DNA of 40,775 bases from Nitrosotalea sp. (GTDB lineage Archaea; Thermoproteota; Nitrososphaeria; Nitrososphaerales; Nitrosopumilaceae). Each line of letters begins with the position of its first letter. Position 1 is the stretch's first letter. Under the pieces are notes generated by a model that made no database searches, was not told the DNA's origin, and saw only the letters and a list, made by a program, of their open reading frames with translations. The stretch is taken from NCBI GenBank assembly GCA_025451075.1, contig JANWLA010000004.1:1-40775 (forward strand), read 5' to 3'. Below are positions 31,544 through 39,649 of this stretch, piece after piece. The translations under genes were made by a program, and so were the position numbers.

Positions 31544-31855
31544 ATGTCCAATAAATTTAGCAGTGTTATGGAAACAAGTTCAACAACCATCAACATTATC
31601 AAAAGCAAAAAAATCGAACCTGACTTTGAGCCCAGCATGAAAACTCTAATTCGTATCATGGAACTGATAGCAAATAATGCATCTGAAGGAAAGACATGCT
31701 TGGCACGTGATGCAAACCTAAACTATGCAAGACTTGCAAAACATATAGTATGGCTTGAGAAAAAGGGCCTGGTCGAATCAGTAGTCGATGATCAAAAAAT
31801 CAATGTCGTTTTGACACAAAAAGGCCGAACGTTTGGTACTATGCTTATAAACTAG
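31544..31855 (+). CDS. Winged-helix regulator, paralogue 2
   Basis: A 103-residue protein. After a short variable N-terminus it shares IIKSKKIEPDFEPSMKTL and the winged-helix core (YARLAKHIVWLEKKGLVE...KINVVLTQKGRTFGT) with paralogue 1. A TATA box (CTATAT, 31516-31521) lies about 28 nt before ATG 31544, fixing the start as leaderless. The promoter segment (GGATCTTCTATAT, then CGGCGTACCGCACAT) is also shared with paralogue 1, so gene and promoter were duplicated together. Repeat array I lies directly upstream in divergent orientation; autoregulation and control of the array are plausible. Confidence 0.85.
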   Translation: MSNKFSSVMETSSTTINIIKSKKIEPDFEPSMKTLIRIMELIANNASEGKTCLARDANLNYARLAKHIVWLEKKGLVESVVDDQKINVVLTQKGRTFGTMLIN

Positions 31856-32278
31856 CCCAAATTTGTTCAAGCTGCAGTTTTATAGATACACTGAAAAAAT
31901 TCCTGGTAAATTTTGCTGTGATGTTATATAATGATTTTTCATGGATGTTATACTTTCCAAAAGATGATATTTTATTTCCAGCCTCATTTATTGATCTCGT
32001 AAAAAACACACATTGAAGTAAATGAAATTTTACTTTAATTAAAATTATAAATAAAATTTTCTGAAAAATTAAAAATTTGATGATGATAAAAAATATGACA
32101 TTGAAAATAATTGTAATTTAATTTTTATCTTACACAAAGTTATTTTTAATTCTTATAAATTTTAATGTGAATGATTATTGGAGGAAAAATATTTTCTTAC
32201 TTGTACAATTGTTAATATCAACATGAAATATCTTCTAAAAAAATGAAACTTATCTTCTCATTTGTACAAGTAATTGAC
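31856..32278. other. Extremely AT-rich region upstream of the giant adhesin gene
   Basis: No gene. Especially from 32020 to 32240 the DNA is almost entirely A and T with long A/T runs. It precedes array J and may act as a chromatin-type boundary or an upstream element; no repeat or T-run terminator beyond general AT-richness was identified. A degenerate fourth unit may occupy 32258-32278. Confidence 0.5.
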
Positions 32279-32368
32279 AGACAAACTGGTCCATAATACT
32301 AACAGACCCGTCTATAATGATAACAAACTAGTACATGAACCGTACGCAAATGTAAGCGCGGGTTAATA
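32279..32368 (+). promoter_or_regulatory. 21-bp-repeat promoter J
   Basis: Units at 32279-32299 (ACAAACTGGTCCATAATAC as core), 32300-32320 (AACAGACCCGTCTATAATGA), 32321-32341 (TAACAAACTAGTACATGA) and proximal 32342-32362 (GCAAATGTAAGCGCGGG), then TATA TTAATA (32363-32368). ATG 32392 is exactly 29 nt from the TATA box. Confidence 0.85.
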
Positions 32369-32391
32369 GCATTAACAATGACATACTATCA

Positions 32392-35300
32392 ATGAATAAA
32401 ACTAACATTGCAAGTTATTTTATAATATCGATACTGGTACTTTCATCTTCAAGTCTTATACCAAATAATGCTTTTGCAGCATCACAAATTGATTTGGGAA
32501 CAACTAACACTTTTGGTGTACTCTCTAATACCTATACTGATACTTCATCATCTACTATTACAGGAGACCTTGGATACACTACCCTAACAGGAACTCCTGT
32601 TGTTTCTGGTCATACTAGAATCAGTACTGATGCTCAATATACACAAGCAGGAACTGACCTGAACACCGCAATATCTCAAGCAAACGGTTTAGGATGTACT
32701 GTCACTCCTGGTTCTCCATCTGATCTATCATCAGCAGTACCTAGTGGAATATACGCACCTGGAGTTTATTGTATCTCTGGTGCTACTACCACCGGTGCTG
32801 GAATCACATTAACAGGCAACGGAGATCACATCTTTAGAATTGCCGGTTCACTTAATTCAGTTGCTAGCACATTTATCCATCTAACCGGTGGAGCACTTGC
32901 TGATACTGTATACTGGGTACCAACTGGTGCTACCACACTTGGAGCAACAAGTAATTTCACAGGAAATATACTTACAGTGTCAGATGTTACAATAGGCACT
33001 ACCGTAACTATGACAGGTAGAGTCTTGGCATTTGGACACACAGTTACTACAACTTTTGATACCATTACAGTTCCAAGTAGTGTAGCTACACCAATAATCG
33101 ATATAGCATCACCAACATCAGGCCAAGTAGGACAATCAGTGGCAGTCGACTTTAACAATTTACTTGCAAATCATGCTTATACAATCCAGTTCGGATCAAC
33201 AACAGCTAGCGGTCCATTTGCATCCGGTACTACCAACAGCACTGGTGGTGCAGCAGGATCAGTCACAGTTCCAATAGGCATTACACTAGGTTCACAACCA
33301 CTAACAGCAACTGACGGAACAAGCTCACCATCTACACCATTTACAGTTACAGCACCTGCACCAATAATCGATGTAGCATCACCAACATCAGGCCAAGTAG
33401 GCCAATCAGTGGCAGTCAACTTTAACAATTTAATTGCAAATCATGCTTATACAATCCAGTTCGGATCAACAACAGCTAGCAGTGGATTTGCATCCGGTAC
33501 TACCAACAGCTCTGGTGGTGCAGCAGGATCAGTCACAGTGCCAATAGGCATTACAATAGGCTCACAACCACTAACAGCAACTGACGGAACAAACTCACCA
33601 TCTACACCATTTACAGTTAATGCATTAACAATTAGCTTGGGAACTGCCAGCAGTTACACCGTTCTATCAGGCTCTGTCATAACTAACGGGGTAACAGGTC
33701 AACCAACCACCGGCGATACTGGACATATCTCAACACTATCACATTCATTCACATATACTGGATTGCCACTCGGCTCTGATCATTTTGGAATCGGACCTCT
33801 TGGAGATACTGCAACACTTGGTACTCCACTTGGAGATGAACATGCAGCACTTGGTGTCATTGGATTGTATACAGGATCATCTGGTAATAACACTGGTCTA
33901 GCATGTGACTTTACATTTGCACCTGGAGCAATTGACTTGGCTATTGATACAACACACGGCCACATCGGTCGATACTTACCTGGAGTCTATTGTATCAAAG
34001 GAGCAGCAAGTATTGGAACAGCGGGAATCAACCTCAATGCAAGTGGAACATATGTATTCAAAATTGACGGTGCACTAACTTCTGTAGATGGTTCACATGT
34101 CACACTATCTGGTGGGGCACTAGCAAGCAATGTATTTTGGGCATCAACCGGTGCTGCATCACTTGGAGCAAACACATCTTTCCAGGGAACTATATTGTCC
34201 GGTCCTGCAGCAATCACATTAGGTGCAAATTCCAATCTTGATCAAGGCAGACTCATATCTGAATCTGCAATTACAATAAAAGGCGGTACTCATAACATTA
34301 CAGTCCCAGGCGGAGTAACACTATCTAGCATAGCAATAACACATGCTGCAAACCAACTTTCTTACACTGTCGGTGATCCATTGGATATTACTGGCCTACA
34401 AGTTACTGGAACATTTAGTGATACTTCTACTCACGTTGTAACACCAACTAATGTAACAGGCTTTAACAGCGCATCTCCTGTATTTGGTGAAGTCTTGACT
34501 GTACATGTGGGAGCAAGCACTGCAACTTATACAATTAATGTGTTTGATGCATCATCAACAATTAGCCTTGGAACTGCTAGCAATTACACAATACTCTCAG
34601 GCTCTGACATAACTAACGGGGTAACAGGTCAACCAATCACCGGAAATACTGGACACATCTCAACACTAACCCATCCCTTCACATATGTTGGATTGCCACT
34701 CGGCTCTGATCATTTTGGAATCGGACCTCTTGGAGATACTGCAACACTTGGTACTCCACTTGGAGATGAACATGCAGCACTTGGTGTCATTGGAACATAC
34801 ATTGGTACAACTGATGTAGGTTTAGCATGTGATACCATCTTGCCATCTGGAGTTGACTTGGCTACTGATACAACACACGGCCACATCGGCCAATACGCAC
34901 CTGGCGTCTATTGTATTCCTGGAGCAGCAAGTATTGGAACCGCAGGAATCAACCTCAACGCAAGTGGAACATATGTATTCAAAATTAACGGTGCACTAAC
35001 TTCTGCAACCGGTTCACGTGTCACACTATCTGGTGGGGCACTAGCAAGCAATGTATTTTGGGCATCAACCGGTGCTGCATCACTTGGAGCAAACACATCT
35101 TTCCAAGGAACTATATTGACTGGCTCTGCAGCAATCACATTAGGCGCTAACAGTACTCTTAACCATGGCAGACTCATATCTGAATCTGAAATTACAATAG
35201 AAGGCGGTACTCATATCATTACAGTCCCAGGTGGAGTAGCGCTATCTAGCATAACAATCACACACCCAGCAAACAAACTTTCTTACAATGCCGGTGACCT

Positions 35301-38300
35301 ATTGGATATCACTGGCTTGCAAGTTACTGGAACATTCAGTGATGTATCTACCAGTGTTGTAACACCAACCAATGTTACAGGCTTTGACAGTTCACATGCT
35401 GCAGTTAATCAAATCTTGACGGTACATGTGGGAGCAAGCACAACAACTTATACAATTACTGTAGCTGGTGCACCATCTACAATTAACCTGGGAACTGCCA
35501 GCAGTTACGCCATACTATCTGGTAATTCTGCCGGAGTCATAACCAACGGTGCAAATCCACAAGCTATTGCCAGCGGCAATGTAGGAGATACTGGAGGAAC
35601 AACACCTGCTAATTCGTTTACATTTGCACTTGGCTTTAGTGAAGTTACCAGTCCAATAATACTTGGAACTACAACAACTCTTGGTACTCCAATCGGTGAT
35701 GCACATGCAGCACTTGGTGTCATAGGATCATACATCGGTACAACCAATATCGGTCTAGCCTGTACATATACTCACCAAGGCACAATTGATTTAGCTACTG
35801 ATATAACACACGGACATGTTGGCCAATGGGCACCTGGAGTCTACTGTATCAATGGCGCAATTACTGACGCTACTCCTGGAGCTACAGTCAATTTGAACGG
35901 TACAGGACTCTATGTATTCAAGAGTACAGGTCAACTAACTACCGTAGCTAATGACTTTATCAATTTCACTGGTGCAGTTGGAGGCAGCAATGCTAATGCT
36001 GGCAACGTGTTCTTTGCACCAATTGGTGGAGCATCATTAGGTGCAAATAACCAATTCTCTGGAACAATATTGGCAGGCTCATCTTCAATCATATTGGGTG
36101 CAGACATGAACGCAACAAACGCCCGATTTGTATCTGAATCTGCAATTACAGTAGGTGGAGGCGCTAACATATTCTCAAGCCCAATAGTCCCTGATACCAC
36201 AAGTCCAACAATCTCTATTTCATTACCACCGGATGGTACAGTAGTGAATCAAAACCACTTTGCAATATCTGGTACAGCATCTGATGATACATCAGTTGAC
36301 CATGTTACAGTAACTGTGGATGGAACACCAGTAACAGTTGCAGGTACTACTATCTGGAGTACTGACTCTGGAGCACAAGTAAACGGAACATACACAATAG
36401 TTGCAACCGCATTTGATGCTGCAGGAAATTCTGCCAGCAAGACAGTTCATGTAACCGTGAATACCATTCCACTTAACAGCCCTAGCACATCTATTGTATC
36501 AGCAACAAGTGCAGGATCAATAGCCAGTGTAACCGACGCGGGACACTTTACAAGCTTTACACCAGTAAGTGAATCAAGTCTATCTACAACTGGCAAGCCA
36601 GCAGGAGAGACATTCCCGTTTGGCTTCTTATCATTTAATATATCTGGCTTGACACCGGGACAGACCATTCATGTTACCCAGACCTACCCAATACCCATTC
36701 CTGCAAATGCAAAATACTGGAAAGTAGAGGGCGGAGTATGGACCGATGCAACATCTTTGATTAGCATCAGCGGAAATACTCTCACACTAACAATAACTGA
36801 TGGTGGATTTGGCGACGCTGACGGCTTGGCAAACGGACAGATCACTGATCCAAGTGGACTAGGTGTATTGCCACCAGTAACCTTGGGAACAGCTAGCACT
36901 TTCGGTGTTCTAGCCAGTACCTATACTAATACGGTAGCAGGAGTCATCATCAATGGTGATCTTGGATACACTACAGGCCCTGCAGTATCGCCTATCATCT
37001 TTGGCACTCTTTACGTAGCTCCTAATACAGTATATTCACAAGCAGGAACAGATCAGGGTTCTGCATTGGTTGCACTAAACGCATTACCATGTGATGTCAC
37101 ATTTGGTGGAATAACTAACCTAAGTCTATTACCACAACCTCTAGTACCTGGAGTCTATTGTGTTACAAGTGCCATGTCTGTAGGAACTGGCGGAATCACC
37201 CTTGACGGTGCTGGCACATACGTCTTCAGATCTGCCGGTGCACTAGACACAGCAGTTAATTCACATGTCATGCTAACAGGCGGAGCCACTGCTTTCAATG
37301 TGTTCTGGACACCAGGCGCAGCAACAACACTTGGCGCAAACAGTGTCTTTGTAGGAACTGATATTGATGATTCAGGTATTACAATAGGAAGTACCGTAAC
37401 CATGACAGGTAGAGCATTGGCATTTGGAGGAACAGTTACTTCGGATACTGATACCGTTACAGTACCAACTGCACCACTTGCACCACTACAATTCAATATG
37501 CCAAGTGGCAGCAACTCACCATCTGAATCTCGTCCATCACTTGGTGGAGTTTTACTCCAAACATTCGATGACGGACTTAGAATCAACGGACATGTATTTG
37601 ATATTTCAAAATTCAACAACCCAGTACCACAACAGGTATTGCCACTTGACAAGCCAGTAACGATTACAATCAAGCAAACAATGACAAGAGGTTCACAAAC
37701 ATGGCAGCATGCAATGCTCTTCATGAACTTTAATGGAAAAGATACAACCACCGGAAATGCAGACACTTGGATAAGCATTGATAAAAATGATGGAGTCCAA
37801 GTCCATGATCCTAATGGATTTGTAACAAACGTAGCAATAAACAACGAGTTTGCAGCATACGGCATGAACACGACATTTACTTTCACACCAGTAAAACAAA
37901 TGTCTGACAGCAACATGATAATCAGAGTTTGGGATAATAGACTAAGCCAGACTGATGCAAATGTTAACGGTGCTCTAGTGTTTGGCACTGCACCAGTGAT
38001 AGCCGCACCAATGGTAAAACCAGACTGGATCCAAGTATTTACAAGTGTAACAGATGCAGACAATGTAATAGAGAATGCAGGATTTGTAAAGCCGGTTCTA
38101 TTCTCACACATTGCTACAACAAGCCAGGTGTGGGCTCAGCCAAATACTGGTCACATACTATGGTTCTATGACACTAAGGATCTACAAGTTGCACGAGTCA
38201 TCTATGATGCAAGTGGTAATGTTGTAGGCGAGACAGTAGAACCGTTGATAAATTCAACAAACACAATCATGGGCAAGGATACATCCTATGCTGGAAATCA

Positions 38301-38394
38301 TTTGAGCAGAGAAAACTCTGATGCGATGGCCAAAGCCCTAGCACAACAAGAATCAAATGCACAACAAACAATTGATACACTTGGATACCGATAG
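32392..38394 (+). CDS. Giant 2000-residue mosaic adhesin with five ice-binding-like (DUF3494) domains
   Basis: Signal peptide (YFIISILVLSSSSLIPNNAFA) then: DUF3494 domain 1 (about 32-225); two near-identical 90-residue IPT/Ig-like repeats (from about 234 and 324, PIID[IV]ASPTSGQVGQSVAV); DUF3494 domain 2 (412-643); a Big-type Ig domain (YTVGDPLDITGLQVTGTFSD); DUF3494 domain 3 (723-948) and a second Big domain; divergent DUF3494 domain 4 (1030-1263); an Ig domain (TISISLPPDGTVVNQNHFAI); a choice-of-anchor-like domain (KYWKVEGGVWTDATSLISIS); DUF3494 domain 5 (1498-1695); and a unique C-terminal domain of about 300 residues. There is no PEFG tail or membrane helix. Probably a long surface adhesin or ice-binding fibre. 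Confidence 0.92.
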   Translation: MNKTNIASYFIISILVLSSSSLIPNNAFAASQIDLGTTNTFGVLSNTYTDTSSSTITGDLGYTTLTGTPVVSGHTRISTDAQYTQAGTDLNTAISQANGLGCTVTPGSPSDLSSAVPSGIYAPGVYCISGATTTGAGITLTGNGDHIFRIAGSLNSVASTFIHLTGGALADTVYWVPTGATTLGATSNFTGNILTVSDVTIGTTVTMTGRVLAFGHTVTTTFDTITVPSSVATPIIDIASPTSGQVGQSVAVDFNNLLANHAYTIQFGSTTASGPFASGTTNSTGGAAGSVTVPIGITLGSQPLTATDGTSSPSTPFTVTAPAPIIDVASPTSGQVGQSVAVNFNNLIANHAYTIQFGSTTASSGFASGTTNSSGGAAGSVTVPIGITIGSQPLTATDGTNSPSTPFTVNALTISLGTASSYTVLSGSVITNGVTGQPTTGDTGHISTLSHSFTYTGLPLGSDHFGIGPLGDTATLGTPLGDEHAALGVIGLYTGSSGNNTGLACDFTFAPGAIDLAIDTTHGHIGRYLPGVYCIKGAASIGTAGINLNASGTYVFKIDGALTSVDGSHVTLSGGALASNVFWASTGAASLGANTSFQGTILSGPAAITLGANSNLDQGRLISESAITIKGGTHNITVPGGVTLSSIAITHAANQLSYTVGDPLDITGLQVTGTFSDTSTHVVTPTNVTGFNSASPVFGEVLTVHVGASTATYTINVFDASSTISLGTASNYTILSGSDITNGVTGQPITGNTGHISTLTHPFTYVGLPLGSDHFGIGPLGDTATLGTPLGDEHAALGVIGTYIGTTDVGLACDTILPSGVDLATDTTHGHIGQYAPGVYCIPGAASIGTAGINLNASGTYVFKINGALTSATGSRVTLSGGALASNVFWASTGAASLGANTSFQGTILTGSAAITLGANSTLNHGRLISESEITIEGGTHIITVPGGVALSSITITHPANKLSYNAGDLLDITGLQVTGTFSDVSTSVVTPTNVTGFDSSHAAVNQILTVHVGASTTTYTITVAGAPSTINLGTASSYAILSGNSAGVITNGANPQAIASGNVGDTGGTTPANSFTFALGFSEVTSPIILGTTTTLGTPIGDAHAALGVIGSYIGTTNIGLACTYTHQGTIDLATDITHGHVGQWAPGVYCINGAITDATPGATVNLNGTGLYVFKSTGQLTTVANDFINFTGAVGGSNANAGNVFFAPIGGASLGANNQFSGTILAGSSSIILGADMNATNARFVSESAITVGGGANIFSSPIVPDTTSPTISISLPPDGTVVNQNHFAISGTASDDTSVDHVTVTVDGTPVTVAGTTIWSTDSGAQVNGTYTIVATAFDAAGNSASKTVHVTVNTIPLNSPSTSIVSATSAGSIASVTDAGHFTSFTPVSESSLSTTGKPAGETFPFGFLSFNISGLTPGQTIHVTQTYPIPIPANAKYWKVEGGVWTDATSLISISGNTLTLTITDGGFGDADGLANGQITDPSGLGVLPPVTLGTASTFGVLASTYTNTVAGVIINGDLGYTTGPAVSPIIFGTLYVAPNTVYSQAGTDQGSALVALNALPCDVTFGGITNLSLLPQPLVPGVYCVTSAMSVGTGGITLDGAGTYVFRSAGALDTAVNSHVMLTGGATAFNVFWTPGAATTLGANSVFVGTDIDDSGITIGSTVTMTGRALAFGGTVTSDTDTVTVPTAPLAPLQFNMPSGSNSPSESRPSLGGVLLQTFDDGLRINGHVFDISKFNNPVPQQVLPLDKPVTITIKQTMTRGSQTWQHAMLFMNFNGKDTTTGNADTWISIDKNDGVQVHDPNGFVTNVAINNEFAAYGMNTTFTFTPVKQMSDSNMIIRVWDNRLSQTDANVNGALVFGTAPVIAAPMVKPDWIQVFTSVTDADNVIENAGFVKPVLFSHIATTSQVWAQPNTGHILWFYDTKDLQVARVIYDASGNVVGETVEPLINSTNTIMGKDTSYAGNHLSRENSDAMAKALAQQESNAQQTIDTLGYR
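33091..33630 (+). repeat. Two 270-bp tandem repeats encoding IPT/Ig-like domains
   Basis: Copies beginning at 33091 and 33361 are nearly identical at the DNA level over most of their 270 bp (90 codons). This indicates recent duplication or gene conversion inside the giant adhesin gene. Confidence 0.9.
33625..35475 (+). repeat. Two approximately 920-bp direct repeats (DUF3494 + Ig domain pair)
   Basis: The segment from 33625 to about 34557 recurs from 34558 to about 35475. Long stretches are identical (for example the region encoding LGTPLGDEHAALGVIG and LASNVFWASTGAASLGANTS). The unit is a DUF3494 domain plus Big-type domain, so unequal crossover would change the fibre length in whole modules. 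Confidence 0.9.
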
Positions 38395-38484
38395 ATATTC
38401 TCAACCTGAGAAATCACATCCACTCTTTTCTATTTGAATTTGAAATGAAATTGTTATTGGTGGTATAATTATATTTTCTACAAA

Positions 38485-39459
38485 TCACTTGATGAGCTGT
38501 CCATTATCTAGCAACTCTTGTGTTCTTGAAAGAAATAGTTTATCACTGATTGTTCCATTAACCCAACCCTCTGCTATGTGATTTTTAAAATTATCAACAA
38601 ACTGGTATCTCAGTGAATGGGTGGAATCCAATCCATCTTCAAAGACTGCATCTTTGGATTGTATCAAACCGGTTACAGCCATGTCACGTAACAAAACCGA
38701 ATCCACCACGTATAACCCTCTGTTGGTACTACAACAATCCACCGCATCATTTTTTATCCACAATGGAATTGCAGAACTGAATACTTGGTTTGTTCCATGA
38801 AATCCATCAAGCCCATAAATCCTCTTTACCTCATTTACGTCAATGGGATTTATGCTGTAAAAGTTAGTAGATGTAATGTATGGGTTCATGATTGATGGGG
38901 AATCTTCTGCACCCACCTTGATCCTTTGTCGTTCATCTGGTGTAACGTTATAATGCCCTAATCCCATTGCGTGACCGATCTCGTGCCTTACTGCATTGCC
39001 TAATTCCGCTTGACTCATGTCTGAAAAAAATATCTTGATGTAGGCCTTGTTTGTGTTGTAATCAAAAGTAGTTACACCGCCCTTGTATAGACCATAATGT
39101 GCTGCATCTTCTGAATATGATGTGATGTATCTCATTATTACATCACAGTTAGAATAAGACTTGGAGTCGTGTTGTTCTGAAATAGGTATTATTTTGTGTG
39201 TCAAAATCCAAACCGGATGTTTTCCTAAACCTTCATTTAATTTTTGGCTCCAGTCAATTACTGAATACTCTCCTTCATTTAGCAAAGTTTGTTTTGTTAT
39301 GGTATCTGATTTAGAAGGGGTTGGCTCAAAAGAGCATATCAAAGGATTGTGTGACAATCTCCAGTTTACTTGCTCAAAACCATTTGTTGCATATGCGCTA
39401 TTGCCGACAAGAATTGAAAAAATAGATACAAAAAAAATACCAGCCAAAAACAGTTTCAT
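38485..39459 (-). CDS. Secreted matrixin-like (M10-type) metzincin protease
   Basis: A 324-residue protein with a signal peptide (FLAGIFFVSIFSILVGNSAYA). The zinc site HEIGHAMGLGH (HExxHxxGxxH) and a Met-turn SIMNPY downstream define a metzincin; the order and the preceding FFSDMSQAELGN helix fit matrixin-type M10 enzymes. The C-terminal 100 residues contain a CC pair (DAVDCCSTNRG) and no anchor. It lies between two giant adhesin genes and could process them or other surface proteins. No clear TATA box lies upstream in its direction; array K points the other way. Confidence 0.85.
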   Translation of the reverse strand: MKLFLAGIFFVSIFSILVGNSAYATNGFEQVNWRLSHNPLICSFEPTPSKSDTITKQTLLNEGEYSVIDWSQKLNEGLGKHPVWILTHKIIPISEQHDSKSYSNCDVIMRYITSYSEDAAHYGLYKGGVTTFDYNTNKAYIKIFFSDMSQAELGNAVRHEIGHAMGLGHYNVTPDERQRIKVGAEDSPSIMNPYITSTNFYSINPIDVNEVKRIYGLDGFHGTNQVFSSAIPLWIKNDAVDCCSTNRGLYVVDSVLLRDMAVTGLIQSKDAVFEDGLDSTHSLRYQFVDNFKNHIAEGWVNGTISDKLFLSRTQELLDNGQLIK

Positions 39460-39491
39460 CTATGAGATCTTGACCTGACTTTTCACACAAG

Positions 39492-39623
39492 TGACAAGTC
39501 TGTACGTGATACTGACAGATTTGTCCATAACACTGACAAGTTCGTACATAACACTGACAAATCAGTACATGATACTGATAAACGTGTCTGTGAACCGTAC
39601 ACAAATGTAAGCGCGGCTTAATA
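39492..39623 (+). promoter_or_regulatory. 21-bp-repeat promoter K, longest array
   Basis: Five consecutive units (starting 39492, 39513, 39534, 39555, 39576) and proximal unit 39597-39617 (ACAAATGTAAGCGCGGC), then TATA TTAATA (39618-39623). The unit starts are exactly 21 bp apart with no slippage. Unit cores: GACAAGTCTGTAC, GACAGATTTGTCC, GACAAGTTCGTAC, GACAAATCAGTAC, GATAAACGTGTCT. ATG 39650 is 32 nt from the TATA box. Confidence 0.9.
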
Positions 39624-39649
39624 GCAAAAATATCGTCAATGAACTATCG

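Noticed and set aside
31354-31554. 66-codon plus-strand frame with many Cys
   Set aside because: It runs antisense through the 29-aa zinc gene and array I; the cysteines derive from the repeat units.
31856-32278. Replication origin in the AT-rich tract
   Set aside because: No origin recognition box-like repeats and no orc1/cdc6 gene nearby; AT-richness alone is insufficient.
37155-38111. 318-codon minus-strand frame
   Set aside because: It lies antisense inside the giant adhesin gene, whose domain structure is clear; the frame arises from codon bias.
39492-39617. Tandem 21-bp repeats as a CRISPR array
   Set aside because: Units are contiguous, without unique spacers, degenerate, in phase with a TATA box, and no cas genes are nearby.
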